From an uncultured Clostridium sp. (lineage in GTDB: Bacteria; Bacillota; Clostridia; Clostridiales; Clostridiaceae): DNA of 64,000 nt. The position numbers and the translations under genes were made by a program. Positions 17,743 to 26,250 of this stretch are shown here, one piece after another; position 1 is the first letter of the stretch; the number at the start of each line of letters is the position of its first letter. The stretch is from contig URGW01000014.1 of assembly GCA_900547475.1 (NCBI GenBank), positions 1 through 64,000 of the forward strand, given 5' to 3'. The notes under the pieces were generated by a model. It searched no databases and was not told the DNA's origin. It was given only the letters and a program-made list of their open reading frames with translations.

Positions 17743-18735
17743 ATGAGTAAAGTGACTTTTTTAGGCGGAGGAAGTTTCGGGATTTCTTTAGCTATTTTAT
17801 TAGCAAACAAAGGAAATGTAGTAGCGGTATACGATAGAGATAACACTGTTGTAGAGGATATTAATATAAACAGACGAAATGATAAGTTTATTAAGGGATT
17901 AGATGTGCCTAAAAATGTTACGGCTTATAATACTTTGGAAGAAGCTATTATAGATAGTGATTATGTAGTATTAGCTGTTCCATCTCATGTAATAAGAAGT
18001 GCTTCTAGAAGTCTTAAAGGATTAATAGATGAAACTATACCTGTAATTTGCATTGCAAAGGGAATTGAAGAAGGTAGTAACAAAACATTAGTTGAAGTTA
18101 TTGAAGAAGAGATTAAAAATCCTGTTGTAGTATTATCTGGACCAAGTCATGCAGAAGAAGTTGCATTTAATATTCCAACAACTGTACTTACTTCATCTAA
18201 GGATATGAAAGTAGCTGAAGAAGTTCAAGATTTATTTATAACTAAAACATTTAGAGTATATACTAATGATGATTTAGTTGGAGTTGAAGTTGGAGGAGCT
18301 GTTAAGAATATTATAGCCCTTGCTGCTGGTGTGTGTGATGGTTTAGGATATGGAGATAATACAAAGGCGGCATTAATGACAAGAGGTATGGCTGAGATAG
18401 TAAGGATAGGTACTAAGCTTGGTGGAAAAATTGAAACATTCTTAGGACTTACTGGTATGGGAGATTTAATAGTTACTTGTACTAGTATGCATTCAAGAAA
18501 TAGAAGAGCTGGTTACTTAATAGGAACTGGAAAAACTAGAGAAGAAGCTGTAGAAGAAGTAGGAATGGTTGTTGAAGGAATAAAAGCTTGTTATGCATTT
18601 TATAATTTAAAGGAAAAGTTAAATATTGAAATGCCAATAACAGATGCTCTGTATAAAGTTCTTTTTGAAGGTAAGGATGCAAAGAAAATGGTTGCTGAGC
18701 TATTAGAAAGAGATAAAAAAGCTGAAAATTATTAG
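17743..18735 (+). CDS. gpsA: Glycerol-3-phosphate dehydrogenase [NAD(P)+]
   Basis: Makes sn-glycerol 3-phosphate from dihydroxyacetone phosphate, feeding membrane lipid synthesis. The 330-residue protein has the nucleotide-binding GGGSFGISLA (8-17), AVPSHVIR, VLSGPSHAEEV, and the catalytic lysine region VEVGGAVKNIIALAAG. It is tightly linked to der (2 bp gap). A terminator closes the pair before spoIVA. Confidence 0.96.
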   Translation: MSKVTFLGGGSFGISLAILLANKGNVVAVYDRDNTVVEDININRRNDKFIKGLDVPKNVTAYNTLEEAIIDSDYVVLAVPSHVIRSASRSLKGLIDETIPVICIAKGIEEGSNKTLVEVIEEEIKNPVVVLSGPSHAEEVAFNIPTTVLTSSKDMKVAEEVQDLFITKTFRVYTNDDLVGVEVGGAVKNIIALAAGVCDGLGYGDNTKAALMTRGMAEIVRIGTKLGGKIETFLGLTGMGDLIVTCTSMHSRNRRAGYLIGTGKTREEAVEEVGMVVEGIKACYAFYNLKEKLNIEMPITDALYKVLFEGKDAKKMVAELLERDKKAENY

Positions 18736-18736
18736 T

Positions 18737-18777
18737 AAAAAGGTGAAATTGCAATTGTGTGATTTCACCTTTTTTTA
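18737..18777 (+). terminator. Intrinsic terminator after gpsA
   Basis: AAAAAGGTGAAAT pairs with ATTTCACCTTTTT (13 bp) around a 12-nt loop, then T residues. Confidence 0.92.
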
Positions 18778-19064
18778 TTAGAATTTATCAGATATAATTG
18801 GATTTTTATTTAGTATTACTATTAAATCAGTACAGCGATAAAAATAAGATTGTGTTATGTAAAAATAAAATTTAAAAGTACATCATAAATAGTTAGATTA
18901 TAACATATTGTTAAGTATATAGATACTTAAGAAAAAAGTTAACTTTAGTAAAAGATTCTAAAAATCAAAATTTTGATTTAGGGGAATAAACTTAAAAAAA
19001 TAGTATACTTTTTTTTGATTAGGAATATATATATAGTGTTAAAAATAAATAGGAGGGTGTACTT
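18778..19064. other. AT-rich spoIVA upstream region
   Basis: No gene is seen. ACATATT (18903-18909), 12 nt, then GATACTTA (18922-18929) is a possible SigE-type promoter for spoIVA and shares the spacing of the candidate before sigK. Its -10 match is weak. CAAAATTTTG (about 18967-18976) is a short palindrome. Nothing else is recognisable. Confidence 0.3.
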
Positions 19065-20543
19065 ATGGGCGATTTCAACATATATAAGGATATTGCAGAA
19101 AGGACTCAAGGTGACATATACTTAGGGGTTGTTGGACCAGTTAGAACTGGAAAGTCTACATTTATTAAAAAATTTATGGACCTTATGGTTATACCAAAGA
19201 TTGATAATGCTTATAAAAAGGAAAGAGCTAAGGATGAATTGCCACAAAGTGGATCAGGTAAAACTATCCATACTACTGAACCTAAATTCGTTCCAAATGA
19301 GGCTGTAGAAATAACTATTGATGAGGATATTAAATTAAAGGTTAGACTAGTAGATTGTGTGGGGTATATAGTTAAAGGGGCTTTAGGATATTTAGAAGAT
19401 GAAGAACCTAAGATGGTTAATACTCCATGGTATGAATATGAAATACCATTTGAAGATGCTGCTGAAATAGGGACAAGAAAAGTTATAACAGATCATTCAA
19501 CTGTTGGACTTTTAGTAACTACTGATGGTAGCATTACAGGGATAGATAGAGAGGAATACTTAGAGGCTGAAGAAAGGGTAGTAGAAGAACTTAAAGCAAT
19601 TAACAAACCTTTCATAGTTGTACTTAATACTAAAAACATAAACTCTCCTGAAACAGATGCATTAAAGGATGAACTTGAGAAGAAATATGATGTAGAAGTT
19701 CAAGTTATGGATGTTTATAATATGACAGAAAAAGATATTGAGAATTTATTTAAGCATGTACTTAAGGAGTTCCCTGTAAAAGAAATAAATATAGACATGC
19801 CTATTTGGGTTGAAAACTTAGAGCCAGAACATTGGTTGAAAAAAGAATTTTTTAAGATTGTTAAGGGAATGTGTCAAAGTGTAGATAAAATAAGAGACAT
19901 AAAATTAGCCTTTAGTGATGCCAAAGAAAATGAAAATTTAAGTGCATCAGATTTAAGTGAAATAAACCTTGGTGAAGGCACTGCAAGAATATTACTTAAA
20001 CCAAGTGAAACTATTTTTTATAAAGTACTTAGTGAAAATTGTGATAGTGAAATTGAAAGTGAGAGCGATTTAATAGCTCTTATGAAAGATTTAAATATAG
20101 CAAAACGTGAGTATGATAAAATTAAAGATGCTTTAGTTGATGTTAGGGAAACGGGATATGGACTTGTTGCACCTCAATTAAGTGAGATGAAATTTGAAGA
20201 GCCTGAAATAGTTAAACAAGGAACTAAGTTTGGAGTTAAATTAAAGGCTAGTGCACCATCATTACATTTCATTAAAGCAGATATTAAAACTGAAATTAGT
20301 CCAATAATGGGATCAGAAAAGGAAAGTGAAGAGCTAGTTAATGCTCTTATGGAGCAATTTGATAAAGACCCAGTATCATTATGGCAAAGTAATATGTTTG
20401 GTAAATCTTTAGAAGTATTAGTTAAAGAAGGATTACAAAATAAATTATATAAGATGCCAGAAGATGTTCAGGTGAAAATTCAAAAGACGCTTCAAAAGAT
20501 TATTAACGAAGGAAATGGCGGTTTGATTTGTATAATTCTATAA
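19065..20543 (+). CDS. spoIVA: Spore coat morphogenetic ATPase SpoIVA
   Basis: Cytoskeletal ATPase that polymerises on the forespore surface to form the coat basement layer. The 492-residue protein has an N-terminal TRAFAC-type NTPase domain with Walker A GPVRTGKS (24-31) and a switch region near VDCVGYIVKGALG, a central domain, and a C-terminal region that contacts SpoVM. AGGAGG precedes the ATG. The 23-residue SpoVM anchor is also encoded in this window at 38175. Confidence 0.97.
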   Translation: MGDFNIYKDIAERTQGDIYLGVVGPVRTGKSTFIKKFMDLMVIPKIDNAYKKERAKDELPQSGSGKTIHTTEPKFVPNEAVEITIDEDIKLKVRLVDCVGYIVKGALGYLEDEEPKMVNTPWYEYEIPFEDAAEIGTRKVITDHSTVGLLVTTDGSITGIDREEYLEAEERVVEELKAINKPFIVVLNTKNINSPETDALKDELEKKYDVEVQVMDVYNMTEKDIENLFKHVLKEFPVKEINIDMPIWVENLEPEHWLKKEFFKIVKGMCQSVDKIRDIKLAFSDAKENENLSASDLSEINLGEGTARILLKPSETIFYKVLSENCDSEIESESDLIALMKDLNIAKREYDKIKDALVDVRETGYGLVAPQLSEMKFEEPEIVKQGTKFGVKLKASAPSLHFIKADIKTEISPIMGSEKESEELVNALMEQFDKDPVSLWQSNMFGKSLEVLVKEGLQNKLYKMPEDVQVKIQKTLQKIINEGNGGLICIIL

Positions 20544-20550
20544 CATAAAC

Positions 20551-20595
20551 ATAACCTACTACTAAGAATAATAATTAGTAGTAGGTTATTTTTTG
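20551..20595 (+). terminator. Strong intrinsic terminator after spoIVA
   Basis: AACCTACTACTA (20553-20564) pairs perfectly with TAGTAGTAGGTT (20576-20587), and two more A/T pairs extend the stem outward. ATTTTTTG follows. Confidence 0.93.
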
Positions 20596-20662
20596 TGTTA
20601 TAAATAAGTTAAAAATTAACTTATTTCGTATTTTAGTGTAGAGTACATTATTATTTGAATAG

Positions 20663-20700
20663 AATATATTAAGCAGAGATAGTATTATGCTTAATATATT
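20663..20700 (+). promoter_or_regulatory. Perfect 12-bp inverted repeat before the BECR-like gene
   Basis: AATATATTAAGC (20663-20674) and GCTTAATATATT (20689-20700) are exact reverse complements around a 14-nt spacer, ending 18 bp before the ATG. It could be a repressor operator or a leader hairpin next to the ribosome site. Confidence 0.6.
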
Positions 20701-20718
20701 ATAGTGAAGAGGGATAGT

Positions 20719-21123
20719 ATGGAAAGCAGATTTTGTACCTATAAAAGAGTAGGGTATTTAAGGCAAAAAGTAGCTAATGAGTTAGGTATAGAGTTTACTG
20801 GAGCAATATATGCATCCCCAGGAGTGCTTAAGCATATTAGAAAGAGGCATGGTAGGCAATTTGATAGAAGGACTAGGGAAGGCATTCTTGAGTGGATGAA
20901 AAAGATATTAGAGGAACCTGACTATATTGGTATTTATAAAAATGAAGGGGGACAGACTGCTTTAGAATTTATTAAGAGAGTTTATACTAATTTGCTTTTG
21001 GGGGTAGAGATAGATGAGGAACATCAGTATATCTATGTAACAACAATGTACCCAATAACTGATAAGAAGATAGAAAACAGAATTTATAGTGGTAAGTTAA
21101 TTTATATTAAAGGAAAAAAATAA
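20719..21123 (+). CDS. Small BECR-fold (Barnase-EndoU-ColicinE5-RelE-like) nuclease-like protein
   Basis: A 134-residue protein with no signal peptide or membrane segment. The pattern LKHIRKRHGRQF (about 45-56), then ILEEPDYIGIYKN, ALEFIKRVYTNLLLGVEI and YIYVTTMYPITDKKIENR resembles phage-type PBECR RNase-fold domains, where the I-x-x-RH histidine is typical. The family call is from memory of motifs, not a search. The ATG at 20719 follows AAGAGGGA; the GTG at 20704 precedes it. It stands alone without an evident antitoxin or phage genes, between spoIVA and a 226-bp palindrome. Confidence 0.55.
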   Translation: MESRFCTYKRVGYLRQKVANELGIEFTGAIYASPGVLKHIRKRHGRQFDRRTREGILEWMKKILEEPDYIGIYKNEGGQTALEFIKRVYTNLLLGVEIDEEHQYIYVTTMYPITDKKIENRIYSGKLIYIKGKK

Positions 21124-21182
21124 TTTATTTGATATAATTTTTGGCAAAATGTATAATATGTAAATAGAATAATATTGCGCAC

Positions 21183-21408
21183 CACATGTAAGCGAAAAAA
21201 TGAAATATTTATTTTCCGGGAACTGTGAAATTTTTACCTAGAATTTATATAATTGATTCTGTAAAATTAGCTAAAGTTTTTAAACTCGCTGTTAGCTCAA
21301 ACAGTAAAAACTTCTTTACGCTAATTTTACTACATCAATTATTAAATTCTACGGCTCAATTTCAATGTTCCCTCCAAATTAATATTTCATTTTTTCTTTT
21401 TCCATGTG
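21183..21408. repeat. 226-bp imperfect palindrome (MITE-like or giant hairpin)
   Basis: The left arm (21183-21293) and right arm (21300-21408) are reverse complements apart from small indels, around a 6-nt AGCTCA loop. Matching blocks from outside in are CACATG, GAAAAAATGAAATATT, GGGAAC, TAGAATTTA, ATAATTGAT, GTAAAATTAGC, TAAA, GTTTTT and CTGTT. No coding capacity is seen. It could be a miniature inverted-repeat element or a long structured RNA. I see no obvious target-site duplication. Confidence 0.85.
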
Positions 21409-21813
21409 TTTGCTTATAACACCACCTTTATAGTTAATGTTTTCTGCTACAAATTTTTCTGGTATGATAGCTAATTTGTATATTAATATTATTAGTTTAT
21501 TTAAAGATCAGTAATTCATAATATAAAATATAGCAAAAAGTCGTTAACTTTTAAGGTGATTGCGTAGGAGATTGTATCTTTTAGCTTTAAAGCCAGTGAT
21601 AAAGAAAAATTAATGATATTATTGGAAGGAATATTGTAATTAAGTTTTAGAATTTAATTGTTTCTGGAAAAAACAATATAAATTCTTAACGAAAATTACA
21701 TAATTCATGGAGATAATATCATTAATTTTCGGTATCACGGCATTCAAGCTCTAACGAACAATTTAGTAATATTGAGATAGTAGATGAGGAATATAAAAAA
21801 CTGGAGGAGAAAA
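21409..21813. other. Non-coding stretch between the palindrome and the asparaginase gene
   Basis: No credible gene is present. It holds plain AT-rich sequence to about 21660 and then copy 2 of the dispersed repeat. No clear SigA promoter for the asparaginase gene was found, so expression may come from an element within the repeat or from readthrough. Confidence 0.5.
21663..21772. repeat. Dispersed intergenic repeat, copy 2
   Basis: The same element as 29-138, in the same orientation. Internal CGAAAATTA pairs perfectly with TAATTTTCG. Here it ends about 42 bp before the asparaginase start, as copy 1 ends about 90 bp before sigK. Unknown family. Confidence 0.7.
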
Positions 21814-22782
21814 ATGAAGAAAATAGCAGTAGTATTTAATGGTGGAACAATATCAATGAAGGTAGATGAAAGAATAAAAGCTGCTGTACCAACTTTGACT
21901 GGAGAAGAGATAATGTCAATGGTTACAGGAATAGAGGAGTTTGCAGACATAGAATCATATAGCTTTTCAAGTCTTCCATCACCACATATGACTTTTAAAA
22001 CTATGTTAGAGTTAAGTAAATTTACTAAAGATTTATTAGATAGAAATGATATTGATGGAGTTGTAATAACTCATGGAACTGATACTTTAGAAGAGACTGC
22101 ATATCTTTTAGATTTAACTATAAAAAGTGAAAAGCCAGTTGTAATTACTGGAGCTATGAGAAGTGGATCAGAATTAGGTTATGATGGACCATCAAATTTA
22201 GCAGCATCAATTTGTACTGCTATTTCAGATGATGCAAAAAAAAGGGGAGTGCTTGTTTGCTTTAACGGTGAGTTAAATTCAGCATCAGAAGTTACAAAAG
22301 CAAATTCCATGGCGTTAAATGCTTTTAGAACTCCTAATTTTGGACCTATTGGAATAGTTGATAATAATAAAGTTATGTTTTACAGAGAAACTAAAAGTAC
22401 TGAAAAATATTATGTAGAAGAAATAAAAAGCGATGTTGCATTGATAAAATGTGTTGCAGATATGGATTCTTCATTTATTGATTTTGTAATAGATAAGGGG
22501 TATGGTGGAATAGTTATTGAAGCACTAGGAAGAGGAAATGTTCCTCCTAAAATGGTAGGTGGAATAAAAGCCGCTTTAAATAAAGGAATACCTGTAGTTG
22601 TAGTTTCTAGATGTTTTGAAGGAAGAGTTCATGAATCTTATGGTTATGAAGGGGGAGGGAAGATGCTTAAAGATTTAGGCGTAATTTTTGGAGACACTCT
22701 TCCAGGACAAAAAGCAAGAGTAAAGTTAGCTTTAGCAATAAATAGTACAATAAGTAAAGAGGAAATTAAGAAACAATTCTAA
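21814..22782 (+). CDS. ansA: L-asparaginase (cytoplasmic type)
   Basis: Hydrolyses L-asparagine to aspartate and ammonia. The 322-residue protein has both catalytic threonine motifs, FNGGTISM (T12) and VITHGTDTLEET (T89-D90), and the conserved lysine in SEKPVVITGAMRSGSE. No signal peptide is seen, so a cytoplasmic enzyme is inferred. The ATG at 21814 lies just after GGAGGAG; an in-frame ATG at 21784 precedes it. It stands apart from the flanking housekeeping genes, next to the repeat-rich pocket. The exact subclass is uncertain, so the symbol is provisional. Confidence 0.88.
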   Translation: MKKIAVVFNGGTISMKVDERIKAAVPTLTGEEIMSMVTGIEEFADIESYSFSSLPSPHMTFKTMLELSKFTKDLLDRNDIDGVVITHGTDTLEETAYLLDLTIKSEKPVVITGAMRSGSELGYDGPSNLAASICTAISDDAKKRGVLVCFNGELNSASEVTKANSMALNAFRTPNFGPIGIVDNNKVMFYRETKSTEKYYVEEIKSDVALIKCVADMDSSFIDFVIDKGYGGIVIEALGRGNVPPKMVGGIKAALNKGIPVVVVSRCFEGRVHESYGYEGGGKMLKDLGVIFGDTLPGQKARVKLALAINSTISKEEIKKQF

Positions 22783-22834
22783 TAGCACTGATATTACATA
22801 ATAAAATAAATATTAACAATTTGTGAACAAAACA

Positions 22835-22862
22835 TTGACATTGAATCTAATAAGGCTATAAA
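22835..22862 (+). promoter_or_regulatory. SigA promoter of the yicC operon
   Basis: TTGACA (22835-22840), 16 nt, TATAAA (22857-22862), about 75 bp before yicC. Confidence 0.7.
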
Positions 22863-22938
22863 CTATGATATAGCAAAAGAAATTTATTTAATATATATAA
22901 ATTAGAGTTAATAATCCATATAAGGTAGGGAGAATAAT

Positions 22939-23820
22939 ATGATAAGGAGCATGACTAGCTTTGGAAGAAGTAGCAGTGAAGAAGGTGAAAAAAGAGTTTT
23001 TACTGTTGAAATGAAAAGCGTAAATAGCAGATATTTAGATATAAATATCAGAATGCCTAAAACCTTAATTTCTTTAGAAGAAGAAATAAGAAAAATGATA
23101 AGTAATTCACTTAACAGAGGAAAAGTTGATGTATTTATTAATTTAAAAAATTACAATGATGGCAGTGGAATTCCAAAGGTTGATATTAATTTAGCTCAAG
23201 GATATTTAGAGTGTCTCAAGGAAATAGAAACAAAATTAGGTGTAAAAAATGATGTTTCAGTAATGCAAATTGCAAGATTTCCAGAAGTGATTACAGTAGT
23301 TGAAGAAGAAGATAAAATTGAAGAAGTTTGGAAAGAACTTAAACCACTTATAAGTGACTCTTTAGATATGATGCTTGGAATGAGAGAAGTGGAAGGTAAT
23401 AAGTTAAAAGAAGATATTTTATCTAAAGTTTTTGTTATAGAAGAATTAGTTTCAAAAGTTGAAGAATTTGCAGACACTATCCCAAAAGCCTTTAAAATGA
23501 AACTTGAAGAAAGAGTAAAAGAGCTATTAGGAAATGTTGATATAGATGAAAGTAGAATTGCTATGGAAGTTTGCATGTTAGCAGATAAAGCAACTGTAGA
23601 TGAAGAAATAATAAGACTTAGAAGTCACATCAACCAAGTTAGGGAAACTTTAAATTTAAAAGAGCCAATTGGTAGAAAACTTGATTTCATAGTTCAAGAA
23701 ATGAATAGAGAAACTAATACTATTGGTTCAAAATCTAGTGATATCCAAATGACTAATATAGTTATTGATATAAAAAATATACTTGAGAAGATAAGAGAAC
23801 AAGTACAAAACATAGAATAA
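22939..23820 (+). CDS. yicC: YicC/YloC family endoribonuclease
   Basis: YicC-family protein. E. coli YicC has been described as a metal-dependent endoribonuclease acting on small RNA; the clostridial role is inferred. The 293-residue protein starts with the family signature MIRSMTSFGR and SVNSRYLDINIRMP. The C-terminal domain ends with GRKLDFIVQEMNRETNTIGSKS and a helical tail. It is the first gene of a conserved yicC-remA-gmk-rpoZ-coaBC-priA block. Confidence 0.93.
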   Translation: MIRSMTSFGRSSSEEGEKRVFTVEMKSVNSRYLDINIRMPKTLISLEEEIRKMISNSLNRGKVDVFINLKNYNDGSGIPKVDINLAQGYLECLKEIETKLGVKNDVSVMQIARFPEVITVVEEEDKIEEVWKELKPLISDSLDMMLGMREVEGNKLKEDILSKVFVIEELVSKVEEFADTIPKAFKMKLEERVKELLGNVDIDESRIAMEVCMLADKATVDEEIIRLRSHINQVRETLNLKEPIGRKLDFIVQEMNRETNTIGSKSSDIQMTNIVIDIKNILEKIREQVQNIE

Positions 23821-23833
23821 TAGGAGGATAGTA

Positions 23834-24103
23834 ATGGGAATAAAGTTGATAAACATTGGTTTTGGAAATATAGTTTCAGCTAATAGACTTGTTGCAATAG
23901 TTAGTCCAGAATCAGCGCCGATTAAAAGAATAATCCAAGAAGCTAGAGATAGAGGTATGCTTATTGATGCAACTTATGGAAGAAGAACAAGAGCTGTTAT
24001 AATAACTGATAGTGATCATGTTATATTATCAGCAGTTCAACCAGAAACTGTTGCGCATAGATTAGTAGTTAAAGATGAAACTGTAGATGAGGTTGATGAA
24101 TAA
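23834..24103 (+). CDS. remA: RemA-like DNA-binding regulator (DUF370)
   Basis: An 89-residue member of the RemA family, which in B. subtilis binds DNA in tandem arrays and activates biofilm matrix genes. Conserved sequence is LINIGFGNIVSANRLVAIV, ATYGRRTRAVIITDS and HVILSAVQPETVAHR. AGGAGG precedes the ATG. Its stop overlaps the gmk start by one base, so the two are coupled. Targets in this organism are unknown. Confidence 0.92.
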   Translation: MGIKLINIGFGNIVSANRLVAIVSPESAPIKRIIQEARDRGMLIDATYGRRTRAVIITDSDHVILSAVQPETVAHRLVVKDETVDEVDE

Positions 24104-24738
24104 TGAAAAATAATAGAGGACTATTAATTGTAATTTCCGGTCCTTCAGGTGCAGGAAAGGGAACAATATGTAAAGCGCTTTTAGAAAAGCGTGATGACTT
24201 ATTTATTTCTGTTTCTGCAACAACAAGAAGTCCAAGGGTTGGGGAAGTAGATGGTGTAAATTATCACTTCTTAACTAAAGAAGATTTTATTTCTAGAGTA
24301 GAAAGCAATGATTTCTTAGAGTATGCTGAAGTACATGGGAATATGTATGGAACTCCAAAGTTTAAAGTGGAAGAAATGTTAGCTGAAGGAAAAAATGTTA
24401 TTTTAGAAATAGATATTCAAGGTGCTTTAAAAGTTAAAGAAAACTTCAGTGAAGGGGTATTTATATTTATATTACCTCCATCAATGGAAGAACTAAAGCA
24501 AAGAATAATTAAAAGAGGTAGCGAAACAGAAGAGTCATTAATGACAAGATTTAAAAATGCATATCAAGAAATAAATTATGTTTCTAAGTACAATTATGCA
24601 GTAGTTAATGATGAAGTTGAAACGGCAGTTAGTAAAATAGAAGGAATAATTGCCGCAGAGAAATGTAGAGTAGATAGAATAAAGGATACAATATTAGATT
24701 CTAAGGAGGGCTTAATTCATGAACAACTCTATGATTAA
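24103..24738 (+). CDS. gmk: Guanylate kinase
   Basis: Phosphorylates GMP to GDP, in purine nucleotide supply and (p)ppGpp balance. The 211-residue protein has the P-loop SGPSGAGKGT (about 11-20), the GMP-binding segment TTRSPRVGEVDGVNYHF, and LEIDIQGALKVK. It overlaps remA by 1 bp and rpoZ by 20 bp. Confidence 0.97.
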   Translation: MKNNRGLLIVISGPSGAGKGTICKALLEKRDDLFISVSATTRSPRVGEVDGVNYHFLTKEDFISRVESNDFLEYAEVHGNMYGTPKFKVEEMLAEGKNVILEIDIQGALKVKENFSEGVFIFILPPSMEELKQRIIKRGSETEESLMTRFKNAYQEINYVSKYNYAVVNDEVETAVSKIEGIIAAEKCRVDRIKDTILDSKEGLIHEQLYD

Positions 24739-24937
24739 TCCATCAGTGGTGGACTTATTAAAAAAGGTAGAAGATAGATATTCACTAGTTATAGTTACAT
24801 CAAGAAGAGCAAGACAAATAATAGACGGAAATGAACCATTAACATCAAATCCTTCAAAGAAGCCATTAACAATAGCAATTAACGAGGTTAATGAAGGATT
24901 AATTAGTTATCATAAAAATAATGAAGGAATAAAGTAA
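24719..24937 (+). CDS. rpoZ: RNA polymerase omega subunit
   Basis: A small 72-residue subunit that stabilises beta-prime in RNA polymerase. Typical features are PSVVDLLKKVEDRYSLVIVTSRRARQI, split over the conserved N-terminal helices, and a short tail. The ribosome site AAGGAGGG lies inside the end of gmk and the genes overlap by 20 bp, so expression is coupled. coaBC follows 2 bp later. Confidence 0.93.
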   Translation: MNNSMINPSVVDLLKKVEDRYSLVIVTSRRARQIIDGNEPLTSNPSKKPLTIAINEVNEGLISYHKNNEGIK

Positions 24938-24939
24938 TC

Positions 24940-26130
24940 ATGAGTAAATGTGTTGTTATTGGCGTTACTGGAGGGATTGCAGTTTATAAAGCCTTAGATG
25001 TTATCAGTGCTTTAAGAAAAAAGGATATAGAAGTTCATGTTATCATGACTGAAAGTGCATCTAAGTTTGTAAATCCATTAACATTCCAATCTATTAGTCA
25101 AAACATGGTTGTTACTGATATGTTTGCAGAACCAAAGGCTTGGGAAATTCAACATATATCATTAGCTCAAAAAGCTGATTTAATGTTAATAGCTCCAGCA
25201 ACAGCAAATATAATAGGAAAAGTTGCAAATGGTATAGCAGATGATATGTTATCTACAACTATAATGGCAGCAGCTAAGGCTAAGGTAATATTTGCACCAG
25301 CTATGAATACTCACATGTATCAAAATAGAATAGTTCAAGGAAACATAGAAAAGCTAAAAGCTTATGGATATGAATTTATTGAACCTGCTAGTGGAAGATT
25401 AGCATGTGGAGATATTGGTATTGGAAAACTTGCAGATGTTAATACAATTGTAGAAAGAGTATTATCAGAGTTAAGTGATAAAGAACAAGATTTAAAGGGG
25501 AAGAAGGTGCTTGTAAGCGCTGGACCAACCATTGCTCCTATTGATCCTGTAAGATATTTAACTAATAGATCAACAGGAAAAATGGGTTATGCTATAGCTG
25601 AAGAAGCTAGAGATAGAGGTGCAGAAGTTATTTTAGTTTCAGGACCTACAAATTTAAATCCACCAAAGAACGTAAAAATAATAAACATAAAAACTAATGA
25701 AGAAATGAAAAATGAAATTTTTAATAACTTTGAATGGGCAGATATAGTTATTAAATCAGCAGCTGTTGCTGATTATAAGCCTAAACAATATAGCAAAGAA
25801 AAAATCAAAAAGGGTGAGGGTGATTTAAATATTTGCTTAACTAGGGATAATGATATATTAAAATCTTTAGGAGATATAAAAACTCACCAAATTTTAGTTG
25901 GATTTGCAGCAGAAAGTAATGATGTCTTAAAGAATGCAGAAAAAAAACTAAAAAACAAGAATTTAGATTTTATAGTTGCAAATGATATTACATCCTCTGA
26001 TACTGGTTTTGGTAGTGAAGACAATAAAGTAGTTATTATTTCAAAAAATAATGAAAAGTTAGAGCTAGAAAAAATGAGTAAAAAAGAAGTTGCAAGTAAT
26101 ATATTTGACATGATTTTAGAAAAGCGCTAA
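24940..26130 (+). CDS. coaBC: Bifunctional phosphopantothenoylcysteine synthetase/decarboxylase
   Basis: Two steps of coenzyme A synthesis in one protein. The N-terminal flavin domain (CoaC, about 1-185) has GVTGGIAVYKALD, the catalytic histidine in WEIQHISLAQ and the PAMNTHMY loop. The C-terminal CTP-dependent domain (CoaB) has GPTIAPIDPVRYLTNRSTGK and KKGEGDLNICLTRDNDIL. The length of 396 residues is normal. Its stop codon is inside a terminator stem. Confidence 0.96.
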   Translation: MSKCVVIGVTGGIAVYKALDVISALRKKDIEVHVIMTESASKFVNPLTFQSISQNMVVTDMFAEPKAWEIQHISLAQKADLMLIAPATANIIGKVANGIADDMLSTTIMAAAKAKVIFAPAMNTHMYQNRIVQGNIEKLKAYGYEFIEPASGRLACGDIGIGKLADVNTIVERVLSELSDKEQDLKGKKVLVSAGPTIAPIDPVRYLTNRSTGKMGYAIAEEARDRGAEVILVSGPTNLNPPKNVKIINIKTNEEMKNEIFNNFEWADIVIKSAAVADYKPKQYSKEKIKKGEGDLNICLTRDNDILKSLGDIKTHQILVGFAAESNDVLKNAEKKLKNKNLDFIVANDITSSDTGFGSEDNKVVIISKNNEKLELEKMSKKEVASNIFDMILEKR

Positions 26131-26145
26131 TTGCGCTTTTCTTTG
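26119..26145 (+). terminator. Intrinsic terminator overlapping the coaBC stop
   Basis: GAAAAGCGC (26119-26127) and GCGCTTTTC (26133-26141) form a perfect 9-bp stem around the stop codon. Confidence 0.8.
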
Positions 26146-26250
26146 TATACAAGAATGTTAAGAAAATGTAATTATTCAATGAACTCTTATGAGTTTAAAT
26201 TTAATTGTTAACTTTATGTATAGCAATTAATGTAGAGTGAGGGTGATAAA

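Noticed and set aside
21225..21419. A 64-codon open frame inside the 226-bp palindrome
   Set aside because: It spans both arms of the inverted repeat and lacks a ribosome site, so it is an accident of AT-rich palindromic sequence.
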